NCBI RefSeq assembly: GCF_022825805.1
Contig: NZ_JAJDWC010000078.1
Location: 1 to 40,657, forward strand
Origin: Phaeobacter sp.
GTDB lineage: Bacteria; Pseudomonadota; Alphaproteobacteria; Rhodobacterales; Rhodobacteraceae
Length of the DNA stretch: 40,657 nucleotides
Reading direction: 5' to 3'
In this document: positions 8,220 to 16,128 of the stretch, one piece after another
Layout: each line of letters starts with the position of its first letter
How positions within the stretch are numbered: the first letter of the stretch is position 1
Translations under genes and position numbers: made by a program
The notes under the pieces: model-generated
What the model was told of the DNA's origin: nothing
What the model saw: the letters and a program-made list of their open reading frames with translations, nothing else
Databases searched by the model: none

Positions 8220-8774
8220 TCAGCCATCGCGCCACAGCAGCGTCACATGGGTGTCGCCATATTTGCGCTGGTCCTGCATAACATAGCCCTCGGGCGCCGG
8301 TTGCGGGCTGCTTTCTTCCCAGACGATCAGCGCATCATCTGCGATCCAGCCCGATTTGGTCGCCGCCTCCAGCGCCGTGGCACCGAGCGATTTGCCATAG
8401 GGCGGATCGAGGAACACCACATCGAAGGGCGCACTATCGTTGGGTGGCAGCCGGGTGGCATCGCGCCGGATCAAGCGGCTGCGATCCTTCACTTGCAGCA
8501 GTGCGATATTCTTGGTGATCAGGCCCTGCGAGATGCGCCCGTCATCGACAAACACCGCCTCTGCCGCGCCACGAGACAGCGCCTCCAGCCCCAAGGCACC
8601 GGTGCCTGCAAACAGATCCAGCACCCGCAGCCCATCAAAATCGACCTGATGGCTCAGCACGTTAAACAGGCTTTCGCGCACCCGGTCGGTGGTGGGACGC
8701 AGATGTGCGCCTGCGTCCCCCTTGCCCAGACTTGTCAGGGCGCGGCCGCGAAACTCGCCCGCGATGATCCTCAT
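8220..8774 (-). CDS. rsmD: 16S rRNA (guanine(966)-N(2))-methyltransferase
   Basis: A 184-residue SAM-dependent methyltransferase that modifies G966 of 16S rRNA during 30S assembly. Motif I is LDLFAGTGALGLEAL, and the catalytic motif IV is VVFLDPPYG, both diagnostic for RsmD. The N-terminus MRIIAGEFRGR is also typical, which fixes the start at 8774. The ATG overlaps the TGA of the flavoprotein gene by 4 bases (ATGA). Confidence 0.95.
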   Translation of the reverse strand: MRIIAGEFRGRALTSLGKGDAGAHLRPTTDRVRESLFNVLSHQVDFDGLRVLDLFAGTGALGLEALSRGAAEAVFVDDGRISQGLITKNIALLQVKDRSRLIRRDATRLPPNDSAPFDVVFLDPPYGKSLGATALEAATKSGWIADDALIVWEESSPQPAPEGYVMQDQRKYGDTHVTLLWRDG

Positions 8775-9982
8775 GCGCGCAGAAGCGGTTTCAGATCGGC
8801 GTCGGGATCGGCCACGATCGCCTTGTCTGCGGTGCGGCCCGCTTCGATCAGCCGTTTGGCGACCATATAGGCGCGCGGGTCGTTCATCGCGTCCACTGCG
8901 GTCAGCTGATCGCCGGCATAATACCAAAACGACGTGCTGCCCCCGCTGCCAACGCGGCTGACCACATTGTCATAGCCGGTGTTCAGCCCGGCGATCTGCA
9001 GCTTGACGTCATATTGATCAGACCAGAACCAGGGCTTGGCCACATAGGCCTCCCCTGCCCCGAGCATGTTGCGGGCCGCAACCTCGGCCTGATCGATGGC
9101 GTTGGGCACGCTTTCCAGCCGGATGCGGGCGTCACGATAGGGGAAAGAGGCACAATCGCCAGCCGCCCAGATCGCCGGATCAGAGGTGCGGCCTTGTTCA
9201 TCGACCTTGATGCCATTGTCCAGCTCCAGCCCCGCCGCTTCTGCCAGGGCGGTGGCCGGGGTGATCCCCACGCCGACAATCACGAAATCCACATCAATGC
9301 TGCTGCCATCGCCCAACACCGCGCGCGTGACATGACCGTCGGTTCCCTCCAGACGCTCCAGCCCGACGCCTTCGCGCAGATCGACGCCATGGCCGCTGTG
9401 CAGGGTGCGGAAATAATCCGATGTTTCCTCGGCCGCGACGCGCTGCAGAATGCGATCCGCCATTTCCACCAGCGTCACCGAAAGACCGCGCTTGGCGCAG
9501 ACTGCAGCCGCCTCCAGCCCGATGTAACCGCCCCCGACAATCAGTGTGCGGGCACCTTCCTTGACCACGGGGGCCATGGCATCCACATCGGCCAGATCGC
9601 GCAGCACATAAACACCGCCGAGGTCGCCACCAATGGCGGCAGGCAACCGGCGCGGGCTGGACCCGGTGGTCAGCGCCAGCTGATCATAGTGCAGCACCTC
9701 ATCCGCCAGGGTGACGGTTTTAGCGGCAGCATCGATGGCTGTGACCTCCTGGCCCAGCTTCACGGTGATGTTGTTGTCAGCATAAAAGCTCTCTGGCCGC
9801 AGATAGAGCCGGTCCAGCTCCATTTCGCCCAGCAGATAGGCCTTTGACAGCGGTGGCCGCTGATAGGGCAATGCAGCTTCGCTGCCGATCAATGTGATCT
9901 GGCCCTCAAACCCCTGTTTGCGCAATTGCGCCACGAGCGATGATCCTGCCTGCCCGGCTCCGATCACGACGAAATGGCTCAT
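8771..9982 (-). CDS. FAD-dependent NAD(P)H:ferredoxin reductase-like oxidoreductase
   Basis: A 403-residue flavoprotein of the putidaredoxin/rhodocoxin reductase group, which passes electrons from NAD(P)H to a [2Fe-2S] ferredoxin. The FAD-binding Rossmann motif GAGQAGSS is at residues 6-13, the NAD(P)-binding GGGYIGLEAA is in the middle, and WAAGDCASFP is the second FAD motif. The C-terminal reductase domain is present (SDQYDVKLQIAG). The ATG at 9982 is preferred to a GTG four codons upstream because it has an AGGTGAGGG site. No ferredoxin or P450 gene is nearby, so its partner is elsewhere. Divergent from the peroxiredoxin gene and coupled to rsmD, an odd functional pair. Confidence 0.92.
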   Translation of the reverse strand: MSHFVVIGAGQAGSSLVAQLRKQGFEGQITLIGSEAALPYQRPPLSKAYLLGEMELDRLYLRPESFYADNNITVKLGQEVTAIDAAAKTVTLADEVLHYDQLALTTGSSPRRLPAAIGGDLGGVYVLRDLADVDAMAPVVKEGARTLIVGGGYIGLEAAAVCAKRGLSVTLVEMADRILQRVAAEETSDYFRTLHSGHGVDLREGVGLERLEGTDGHVTRAVLGDGSSIDVDFVIVGVGITPATALAEAAGLELDNGIKVDEQGRTSDPAIWAAGDCASFPYRDARIRLESVPNAIDQAEVAARNMLGAGEAYVAKPWFWSDQYDVKLQIAGLNTGYDNVVSRVGSGGSTSFWYYAGDQLTAVDAMNDPRAYMVAKRLIEAGRTADKAIVADPDADLKPLLRA

Positions 9983-10107
9983 TTTGTCCCTCACCTTGCT
10001 GCTGTCTGAACCTGCGAGTCACCGGCCTTTCTTGTGCTCTGGTAAGCTCGCTGACCGACCCTATATGTGAGAGGATATAAAACACAATCATGGGAGAGGA
10101 TCAGATC

Positions 10108-10596
10108 ATGATTTCCGTCGGAGACCGCCTGCCAGAGGCAACATTGACACGGATGGGCGCAGAGGGCCCGGAGCAGGTGGACATGGGCGCGCTGACCAAA
10201 GGTCGGACTGTCGCCATCTTTGCCGTGCCAGGAGCCTTCACGCCGACCTGCCACTCCGCCCATGTGCCGAGTTTTATCCGCAGCAAGGACGCGCTGGCGG
10301 CCAAAGGTGTCAATGAAATCATCTGCATCGCTGGCAACGATCCCTTTGTGATGAAGGCCTGGGCCGAAGCCACCGGCGCGGATGCGGCGGGCATCACCAT
10401 GCTGTCGGATGCGGAATGCGGCTTTACCGATGCGATTGGCATGCAGCTGGATGCGCCTGCGGTGGGTCTGGTCGGCCGGTCGCTGCGCTATGCGATGCTG
10501 GTCAAGGACGGTGAGGTCGCCGTCATGAACGCCGAAGACAACCCCGGTCAGTGCGAATTGTCCGCTGGTGAGGGCCTGCTGGACGCGATGGGCTGA
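10108..10596 (+). CDS. Peroxiredoxin, Prx5/hybrid-glutaredoxin type
   Basis: A 162-residue thiol peroxidase of the Prx5 subfamily. The peroxidatic Cys48 lies in PGAFTPTCHSAHVPSF; resolving chemistry probably uses glutathione or glutaredoxin, as for family members with a single conserved Cys. It detoxifies H2O2 and alkyl peroxides in the cytosol. The ATG at 10108 has a GAGAGG site, making an upstream in-frame start at 10090 less likely. The stop codon TGA at 10594 lies inside a 12-bp tandem array that repeats it four more times in the same frame. A strong bidirectional terminator follows. Confidence 0.94.
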   Translation: MISVGDRLPEATLTRMGAEGPEQVDMGALTKGRTVAIFAVPGAFTPTCHSAHVPSFIRSKDALAAKGVNEIICIAGNDPFVMKAWAEATGADAAGITMLSDAECGFTDAIGMQLDAPAVGLVGRSLRYAMLVKDGEVAVMNAEDNPGQCELSAGEGLLDAMG

Positions 10597-10650
10597 GGGG
10601 CCCGTTGAGGGATCGCCTGAGGGGCTGACTGAGGAATCGACTGAGGGCTG
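10591..10650. repeat. Five 12-bp tandem units carrying in-frame TGA codons
   Basis: Five consecutive 12-base units start at 10591, 10603, 10615, 10627 and 10639, with consensus GNCTGAGGGNTC. Since 12 is a multiple of 3, the natural stop of the peroxiredoxin gene (10594) is followed by further TGA codons in the same frame at 10606, 10618, 10630 and 10642. Units 2 and 4 resemble each other (ATC ending), suggesting a 24-bp higher-order duplication. Confidence 0.85.
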
Positions 10651-10720
10651 GTGTCCGGCGCTCGGGCCCCCAAGGTGTCAAAACCAGACCTCGCAAAGAC
10701 CTGAAAACAGACCCGAACAC

Positions 10721-10754
10721 AAAGAAAGGCGCGGCAGATACCGCGCCTTTCTTT
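10721..10754. terminator. Bidirectional rho-independent terminator
   Basis: A perfect 14-bp stem (AAAGAAAGGCGCGG paired with its complement) closes a 6-base loop, with A-rich and T-rich outer ends. It lies between the convergent peroxiredoxin and phhB genes and serves both. Confidence 0.9.
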
Positions 10755-10797
10755 GGTGCTGATACAGCTCTTTGCGGGCAGGCCTGGGCGTTGGCCG

Positions 10798-11091
10798 CTA
10801 CAAAAGGCTTTCCATTTTACGCGCCAGTTTGGCGTCCAGCGCGCTCAGCCCGCCCACATCATGGGTGGTCAAGACCACTGTCACCTTGTTGTAGACATTG
10901 GACCATTCCGGGTGGTGATCCCATTTTTCTGCCCAGATCGCGGCGCGGGTCATCCAGCCGAACGCATCGACGAAGCTGTCAAACACAAAGGTTTTTTCGA
11001 TGGCGTCGCGGCCCTCGACCTCTTGCCAGCCTGCGCTGAACAGCGGGTCCAGCAGCGGGCCACGGGTGGCATCGGATAGGATTTCTGTCAT
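10798..11091 (-). CDS. phhB: 4a-hydroxytetrahydrobiopterin dehydratase (pterin-4a-carbinolamine dehydratase)
   Basis: A 97-residue protein of the PCD/DCoH family, which regenerates the pterin cofactor after aromatic amino acid hydroxylation and also serves in other pterin pathways. The signature [16 protein letters not shown] contains the catalytic histidines, and the trailing [11 protein letters not shown] is typical. Its ATG overlaps the TGA of the FemAB-like gene (ATGA). No phenylalanine hydroxylase is in the window. Confidence 0.94.
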   Translation of the reverse strand: MTEILSDATRGPLLDPLFSAGWQEVEGRDAIEKTFVFDSFVDAFGWMTRAAIWAEKWDHHPEWSNVYNKVTVVLTTHDVGGLSALDAKLARKMESLL

Positions 11092-12350
11092 TGTTGTTCC
11101 TCCACATCTGCTTTTCGGAACGGACCATAATCGGTCAGAATCTCGATCTCTTCTTCAACGGCGTTGCGCTCGGCCTCCAGGTAGCGGGCAATCGCATCGG
11201 AAAACCCCGGATCGCCAACCCAATGCAGACTGTGGGTCTGCGTCGGCAGGTACCCCCGCGCCAATTTGTGTTCACCCTGGGCACCTGCCTCCACCCTCGC
11301 AAGTCCGCGGGCGATGGCCTGATCGATGGCCTGATAATAGCACAGTTCGAAATGCAGGCAGGGATGGTGTTCGCGGCACCCCCAATAGCGCCCATAAAGC
11401 GTGTCGCGGCCAAGGAAATTCAGCGCACCAGCCACCGGCACCCCATCCCGTTCGGCCAGAATCAGCACCATGTCATCGGCCAGGGTGTCATGGGCGATGT
11501 CAAAAAACGCCCGCGTCAGATAGGGCGAGCCCCATTTGCGCGCGCCGGTGTCCTGATAGAAGCCCCAGAACGCATCCCAATGCTCGGGCCGCAGATCTGC
11601 GCCGTGATACACCCGGATGTCGCCGCCAAACCCCTGCGCCTGGGCCCGTTCCTTGCGGATCGTTTTGCGCTTGCGTGAGGAGAGTGCCGACAGAAAACCG
11701 TCGAAATCATCATAGCTGTCATTGAGCCAGTGAAACTGCTGGCTGACCCGCGGCATCAGCCCCATATCAGCACCTGCCTGGGCCTCCGCCTCGGTGCAGA
11801 AAGTGACATGCAGCGATGAGACCGAGTTGTTGGCGGCCAATTGCACCGCCCCCTGCACCAGTGCCGAATGGCCGATGCCCTCGAATCCCGGTTTGACCAG
11901 AAACCGCCGCCCGGTGGCGGGGGTAAAGGGCACGGCGATCTGCAGTTTTGGATAATAGCGCCCGCCCGCGCGTTCGTAGGCATGGGCCCAGTTGTGATCG
12001 AAGATATACTCACCCTGGCTGTGGGATTTGGCATACATCGGCGCGCAGGCGATCAGCTCGCCCTGCTTGCGCGCGGTCAGATATTGGGGCTGCCAGCCGG
12101 TGCCGGGACCGACCGATCCGCTGACCTCCAGCGCGCGCAGGAACCGGTGGGTGGTGAAGGGATCCAGCGGCGCTCCGCCATCGCGGGCTTCGGGGCAGGC
12201 GCAGCTGTCCCAGTCGGATGCAGCGATCTGCGACAGGGTGCCGAGCACCTCGATTTCGATCTGGGCCTGGTCCTGTTGCGCCTGGTCCTGTTCCGCCGGT
12301 GCCTGTTGCGCCTGACCTGGATTGGCCTGATCTTGATGGGCCTGGCTCAT
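11088..12350 (-). CDS. FemAB/GNAT-like acyltransferase (COG3146, DUF482 family)
   Basis: A 420-residue protein of the family once annotated as peptidoglycan biosynthesis or GNAT-like (COG3146). Recognisable segments are [20 protein letters not shown] near residue 120 and [20 protein letters not shown] near 330, plus [12 protein letters not shown]. The fold is a double GNAT as in FemAB; the substrate is not known. Residues 2-30 are a Gln-rich pentapeptide repeat (xQDQA) that family members lack. The ATG at 12350 has a GGAGG site; a GTG 24 bases upstream is less likely. It sits between the GDPD and phhB genes, with ATGA overlap to phhB. Confidence 0.88.
   Translation of the reverse strand: MSQAHQDQANPGQAQQAPAEQDQAQQDQAQIEIEVLGTLSQIAASDWDSCACPEARDGGAPLDPFTTHRFLRALEVSGSVGPGTGWQPQYLTARKQGELIACAPMYAKSHSQGEYIFDHNWAHAYERAGGRYYPKLQIAVPFTPATGRRFLVKPGFEGIGHSALVQGAVQLAANNSVSSLHVTFCTEAEAQAGADMGLMPRVSQQFHWLNDSYDDFDGFLSALSSRKRKTIRKERAQAQGFGGDIRVYHGADLRPEHWDAFWGFYQDTGARKWGSPYLTRAFFDIAHDTLADDMVLILAERDGVPVAGALNFLGRDTLYGRYWGCREHHPCLHFELCYYQAIDQAIARGLARVEAGAQGEHKLARGYLPTQTHSLHWVGDPGFSDAIARYLEAERNAVEEEIEILTDYGPFRKADVEEQQ
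12265..12350. repeat. 15-bp tandem repeats encoding the N-terminus of the FemAB-like protein
   Basis: Five 15-bp units (12265-12339), each starting GCC, plus a partial sixth (12340-12350) that ends exactly at the start codon. The encoded pentapeptides on the minus strand are [20 protein letters not shown] and QQDQA. Confidence 0.85.
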
Positions 12351-12402
12351 GTCTATCCTCCGCGACCGCGACACTTTCTATCTGGGTCCATGGGGGGACG
12401 GA

Positions 12403-13176
12403 TCAAGCCGGAAGATCAGAAAGATAGCGTTCAAAAGTCACGTTGTGAGCGATTTTGCGGGCCTCTGCCTCCATCGCGGCGGAGGTCACGGTCCAGCACA
12501 GGATCGGCACCCCCTGGCGGCGCAGCTCTGCCACCCGGGCGGCGCCGAGATCTTCGACTTCATGGCTGATGAAGCAGGAGCCCGAGCGCTCAAAATCCGG
12601 GATATCGCGCAGATGATCGCAGACATCAGGCGTCAACTCGCTCCAGTCTTCGACCACATAGGCGCTAGTGACAAGACCACGGGGGCGTTCGGGGGCCAAG
12701 CGGGACAGTTCAACCACGGAATGCGGATTGAACGACATCAGCGCCACATCGCCCTGATAGCCCTGCAACTGTCGCAGCGTGTCCGCTTCGAGCCTGCCCA
12801 CGTTGGGGCCCATGTTGCCGTCCTGATCCTTCAGCTCAATCAGCAGCGGCACCTGGCCTGCCACCAGATCCAGGATTTCCGCGAGATCCGGGATGCCCTC
12901 GCCGTCGCCGCCGATCAGGGGCATGGCGCGCAGCTGGTCGCGGCTGTGGGCGGACACAGGTCCGGAGCCTTCTGCCAGACGATCCAGCGCGTCATCGTGG
13001 AACACCATGGCACAGCCATCGGATGACAGCTGCAGGTCCAGCTCGATCCCGTAGCCCGCAGTGATCGCCGCGCGCACCGCCGCCCGGCTGTTTTCCGGGC
13101 GCCCGTCGGTGACATCATGCAACGCCCGATGGGTGATCGGGCGCTGCAGAAAGGCATCTGGCAGCCTGCAGATCAT
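12403..13176 (-). CDS. Glycerophosphodiester phosphodiesterase family protein
   Basis: A 257-residue TIM-barrel phosphodiesterase that hydrolyses glycerophosphodiesters to glycerol-3-phosphate and an alcohol. Key residues are His16-Arg17 (THRALHD; most members have HRG), Glu28-Asn29, Glu45 and Asp47 as metal ligands, His60 (VFHDD) as general acid, and Glu114-x-Lys116. No signal peptide, so it is probably cytosolic like UgpQ. It overlaps the RidA stop by 4 bases. Together with the RidA and FemAB-like genes it forms a conserved-looking operon of uncertain common function. Confidence 0.92.
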   Translation of the reverse strand: MICRLPDAFLQRPITHRALHDVTDGRPENSRAAVRAAITAGYGIELDLQLSSDGCAMVFHDDALDRLAEGSGPVSAHSRDQLRAMPLIGGDGEGIPDLAEILDLVAGQVPLLIELKDQDGNMGPNVGRLEADTLRQLQGYQGDVALMSFNPHSVVELSRLAPERPRGLVTSAYVVEDWSELTPDVCDHLRDIPDFERSGSCFISHEVEDLGAARVAELRRQGVPILCWTVTSAAMEAEARKIAHNVTFERYLSDLPA

Positions 13177-13631
13177 GCGATCTGGAACACGCCGTCGATT
13201 TCGACCGCCACACCCAAGGGCAGCGACGGCGAGCTGACAGCGGAGCGGGCGTGACGCCCGGCATCGCCCAGCACCTCGACCATCAGATCAGAGGCACCGT
13301 TCACCACCTGCGGCTGGTCGGTGAAGCTGTCGGTCGAGTTGACAAATGCGCCCAGTTTCACCACCCGCTTGAGCCGGTTGAGATCGCCGCCACAGGCAGC
13401 TTTCAGCTGCGCCAGCAACGCGATGGCACATTGGCGCGCCGCAGCCTGCCCGGCGGTCACATCCATGTCAGCGCCCAGAGTGCCGGTGATCAGCCCATCG
13501 GCATTGGCAGAGATCTGGCCAGAGATGTAGACCATGTCACCAGCCACAACATAGGGCACATAGTTGGCAGCCGGCGCCGGAGCGGCAGGCAGGGCGATCC
13601 CGAGGTCTTTCAGTTTGGCTTCGATGTCCAT
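13173..13631 (-). CDS. RidA family protein (YjgF/UK114-like)
   Basis: A 152-residue member of the RidA superfamily, which hydrolyses reactive enamine/imine intermediates in the canonical branch. It belongs to the longer subgroup (about 150 residues) rather than the 130-residue archetype. The family core is visible as VVAGDMVYISGQI and the C-terminal Arg-containing GRHARSAVSSPSLPLGVAVEID, where the Arg is the carboxylate-binding residue. The start at 13631 is the first methionine that leaves no odd extension. First gene of the operon with GDPD, the FemAB-like gene and phhB. Confidence 0.93.
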   Translation of the reverse strand: MDIEAKLKDLGIALPAAPAPAANYVPYVVAGDMVYISGQISANADGLITGTLGADMDVTAGQAAARQCAIALLAQLKAACGGDLNRLKRVVKLGAFVNSTDSFTDQPQVVNGASDLMVEVLGDAGRHARSAVSSPSLPLGVAVEIDGVFQIA

Positions 13632-14016
13632 TGATCTGGTCCTTTGCAAAAATCTGCCGGAACGCTACTCGGGAAGCGCGCTGGGAGAAAGCCGAAAACC
13701 GGCCCCTCCCGCTGCCATTTGCGGCACCGGCGCGGCGCAACACCAGCGATATCGGCGTGGTGTCAGTGATCACAGCGGCTGTGATGCCCCCAGAACGGGC
13801 AAGATTGCGCCAATTGCGCATCCATCGCACAGGATTGATAGGAATTCACCACCTCGGGCCTGCACATCGCTTGCGAAATGGCCTATGTAGTCACTCAACC
13901 AGATAGCGGGCGGCCATTTTGTTCCAAATCTGCCACATTCCAGCACCCATGGGTGCGGGCAGCCTAGGCAACACCGCCAAACATTATAAGTGGGCACAAC
14001 CGCTCACAGACGACAG
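13632..14016. other. Divergent intergenic region, 385 bp, between RidA and mlaA
   Basis: No convincing gene is seen. The stretch holds the start-side regions of two divergent operons. The only clear structure is a perfect 14-bp palindrome at 13943-13956; about 27 bp further towards mlaA is an AT-rich patch (CATTATAAG, 13983-13991) that might be a -10 region. Confidence 0.5.
13943..13956. promoter_or_regulatory. Perfect 14-bp palindrome upstream of mlaA
   Basis: GCACCCATGGGTGC is self-complementary and lies about 60-75 bp upstream of the mlaA start. It could be an operator for a dimeric regulator, or be chance; no second copy was noticed in the window. Confidence 0.4.
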
Positions 14017-14811
14017 ATGGACAACCAGCGCATGACTTTTTTGATGCGACGACTTTTTGGCCTCACTCTTGCCGCTTCGGTAACCGTATTGGCAGGCTGT
14101 GCCACCCAGGACAGCGTGTCGCGCGCGTCGGGCGAAGTCTTTGACCCCTACGAGCAGACCAACCGCTCCATTCACAATTTCAACCGGGGCGTGGACCGCT
14201 ATGCCTTCCGCCCTGCGGCCAAAGGGTATGTTACTGTCGTGCCGCCGGACATGGTGCGCAGTTTCAACTATTTCGCGGAAAACCTGTCGATGCCGGGCCA
14301 GGCGGTCAATGCGCTGTTGCAGGGCAACCTGAAGGAAAGCGGCATCGCGCTCTCGCGGTTTGTGGTGAACACGATCTTTGGGATTGGCGGTCTGGGTGAT
14401 CCGGCCTCTGATTTCAACATCCCGCGCGTTGACACCAATTTCGGCGAAACGCTGCATGTCTGGGGCGTGGGCGAAGGCGCCTATGTCGAGTTGCCGTTCT
14501 TCGGGCCCTCCACCGCCCGTGACGGGGCGGGCATCGTGGTTGATTTCTTCACCAACCCCATCGGTTATGCCACCAACAACCCTGCCGACAATATCACCGC
14601 CTATGCCGAGGTGGTGCGTCGCCTCGGGGATCGCGGCACCTATTCCGACACCATTGATTCGATCCTGTATGAAAGCGCCGACAGCTATGCGCAGGCGCGG
14701 CTGATCTATCTGCAGAACCGCCGCTTTGAGCTGGGCGGTGATCAAAGCGAATACGAAGGGGTCTATGGCGACCCTTATTCCGACCCGTATGAGGACCTTT
14801 ATGCCGAGTAG
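14017..14811 (+). CDS. mlaA: MlaA family outer-membrane lipoprotein (VacJ)
   Basis: An outer-membrane lipoprotein that removes mislocalised phospholipids from the outer leaflet and hands them to MlaC. The lipobox is LTLAASVTVLAGC. The mature protein shows the family signatures FDPYEQTNRSIHNFN, FFGPSTARDGAG and the PADNI region. Starts at 14017, 14032 and 14044 are all possible and none has a strong ribosome binding site; 14032 or 14044 would give a more usual signal peptide. The C-terminus ends in a tetrapeptide repeat (DPYS, DPYE, DLYA) encoded by a 12-bp array. The gene overlaps mlaC by 11 bases. Confidence 0.93.
   Translation: MDNQRMTFLMRRLFGLTLAASVTVLAGCATQDSVSRASGEVFDPYEQTNRSIHNFNRGVDRYAFRPAAKGYVTVVPPDMVRSFNYFAENLSMPGQAVNALLQGNLKESGIALSRFVVNTIFGIGGLGDPASDFNIPRVDTNFGETLHVWGVGEGAYVELPFFGPSTARDGAGIVVDFFTNPIGYATNNPADNITAYAEVVRRLGDRGTYSDTIDSILYESADSYAQARLIYLQNRRFELGGDQSEYEGVYGDPYSDPYEDLYAE
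14746..14805. repeat. 12-bp repeats at the mlaA/mlaC junction
   Basis: Five 12-base units encode SEYE, GVYG, DPYS, DPYE and DLYA at the end of MlaA. The last three (14770-14781, 14782-14793, 14794-14805) are close copies starting GACC. The final unit contains the ATG of mlaC at 14801 in a different frame. Confidence 0.7.
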
Positions 14812-15409
14812 TTTTCTGACCCGCCGCACCTTTCTGACCACTGGCCTCGCGCTGAGCGCAATGGCCGCCCTGCCCCGACAGCTTTGGGCGCTGACGGAGA
14901 CGGGCGCCCGGTCGCTGGTGGGCAGCGTTGTGGGCGACATCAACAAGGTCATCGCCTCCGGCAAATCGGAATCTGCGATGATCCGGGATTTTGAAAAGAT
15001 CTTTGTGCGCTACGCGGATGTGAACATCATGGCGCGCTATGCGCTCGGCGTGGATGGCCGTCGGGCCAGCCCAGGCCAGCTGCGGGCCTTCACCGGGGCA
15101 TTCCAGGGCTACATCGCCAACAAATATGGCCGCCGGTTCCGCGAATTCATCGGCGGCACGGTCGAGGTGCAATCCGCCCGCAAGATCAAAGCTGGCTATG
15201 AAATCAAATCGATTGCCAAACTGCAGGGCCAGGCCCCGTTTGAAGTGACCTTTCTGGTCTCTGACAAATCGGGCAAGGAGAAGTTCTTCAACATGTTCAT
15301 CGAAGGGGTGAACCTGCTGCTGACTGAACGCACCGAGATCGGCGCCATTCTGGACCGCAACAAGGGCGACATCGACAAGCTGATCGCGGAGCTGAAACGG
15401 ATCAGCTGA
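14801..15409 (+). CDS. mlaC: MlaC/Ttg2D family phospholipid-binding periplasmic protein
   Basis: A 202-residue periplasmic shuttle of the Mla phospholipid-transport pathway, receiving lipid from MlaA and delivering it to the inner-membrane MlaFEDB complex. The body carries the family pattern (FVRYADVNIMARYALG, FQGYIANKYGRRF, FIEGVNLLLTERTEIGAIL). The N-terminus has a twin-arginine motif TRRTFL followed by a hydrophobic stretch ending in LWA, so export is probably by Tat. Start ATG 14801 lies inside the end of mlaA, implying coupled translation. MlaFED genes are not in the window. A terminator follows. Confidence 0.92.
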   Translation: MPSSFLTRRTFLTTGLALSAMAALPRQLWALTETGARSLVGSVVGDINKVIASGKSESAMIRDFEKIFVRYADVNIMARYALGVDGRRASPGQLRAFTGAFQGYIANKYGRRFREFIGGTVEVQSARKIKAGYEIKSIAKLQGQAPFEVTFLVSDKSGKEKFFNMFIEGVNLLLTERTEIGAILDRNKGDIDKLIAELKRIS

Positions 15410-15446
15410 TACACCGCTGATACGCCATCTGCGTTGACCCACACTC

Positions 15447-15477
15447 AAAAGGCCCCGCTGTTGTCGGGGCCTTTTTT
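15447..15477 (+). terminator. Rho-independent terminator after mlaC
   Basis: AAAAGGCCCCG pairs with CGGGGCCTTTTTT around a 7-base loop; a classic intrinsic terminator for the mlaA-mlaC transcript. Confidence 0.9.
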
Positions 15478-15507
15478 ATGGGCCTGTCTATTTTATGGGC
15501 CTGTCTA
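15474..15507. repeat. Exact 17-bp tandem duplication
   Basis: TTTTATGGGCCTGTCTA occurs twice in a row with no mismatch, beginning in the T-tract of the mlaC terminator. Confidence 0.9.
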
Positions 15508-15558
15508 TATGTGCTGCGCGTGTTGGTTGGCGCCGCGATGATAGGCTGCCGGCGGCCA

Positions 15559-16128
15559 TCAGCGACGTGATGCAACCGTGCCTATTGACCAACGCTCGTA
15601 GGCCTTGATCTCGTAGGTTTCAAACATCGGATCACCGAAATTGTCATAGGTGAGGAAAAAGGTGTTTCCTTCGGTGCCGAGCCGCGGATCATAGATCCGC
15701 AAGGCGACCCAATCCGTCGATTTGACAGCTGCGTTTGAACTTGGGTTGTCGGTATTGACGAGCTGGATGCTCAGGTTGTCGCGTTTTGCATTGGCGGCCC
15801 AGCCGCCAAACAACCTGCCAGCGCCAGTGCTGAATTTTTGTGGCAGGATGTAGTTGGAGTGTTTGGGCGAATAGAGAAAATACTCCTGCCGGTAGACGAG
15901 ATCTCCGCCTTCCTTAAAGGACAGGGCCTCGCCCTGATCATCGTAGGTTGCGACCTGCCGGATTTCGAAGATCTCATCGACGCCGAAGGAATCGTAAGCA
16001 TGCCGTCGGACATTCATCCGCCTGTCCATATTTTCGTAGCGCCCAAAGGACAGAAACGCTTGGTTGTCTACATCTTTGCTGAAGGCGACATTGGTGATCA
16101 CCACCGGTTCATTCAATTGCAGGTTCAA
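15559..16128 (-). CDS. Hypothetical protein, lower-GC gene, probable TTG start
   Basis: I do not recognise this protein. With a TTG start at 16128 it has 189 residues, no signal peptide and no membrane segment, and it is rich in alternating hydrophobic and polar residues suggesting beta-strands (VVITNVAFSKDVDNQAFLSF, then DWVALRIYDPRLG and TFFLTYDNFGDPMFETYEI). The TTG is chosen because GGGAGGG lies 6 bases before it; an in-frame GTG at 16164 has no such site. GC is about 43-58% along its length (roughly half overall by partial count), lower than its neighbours, suggesting recent acquisition. It is isolated, between mlaC and a divergent dehydrogenase gene. Confidence 0.75.
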   Translation of the reverse strand: MNLQLNEPVVITNVAFSKDVDNQAFLSFGRYENMDRRMNVRRHAYDSFGVDEIFEIRQVATYDDQGEALSFKEGGDLVYRQEYFLYSPKHSNYILPQKFSTGAGRLFGGWAANAKRDNLSIQLVNTDNPSSNAAVKSTDWVALRIYDPRLGTEGNTFFLTYDNFGDPMFETYEIKAYERWSIGTVASRR

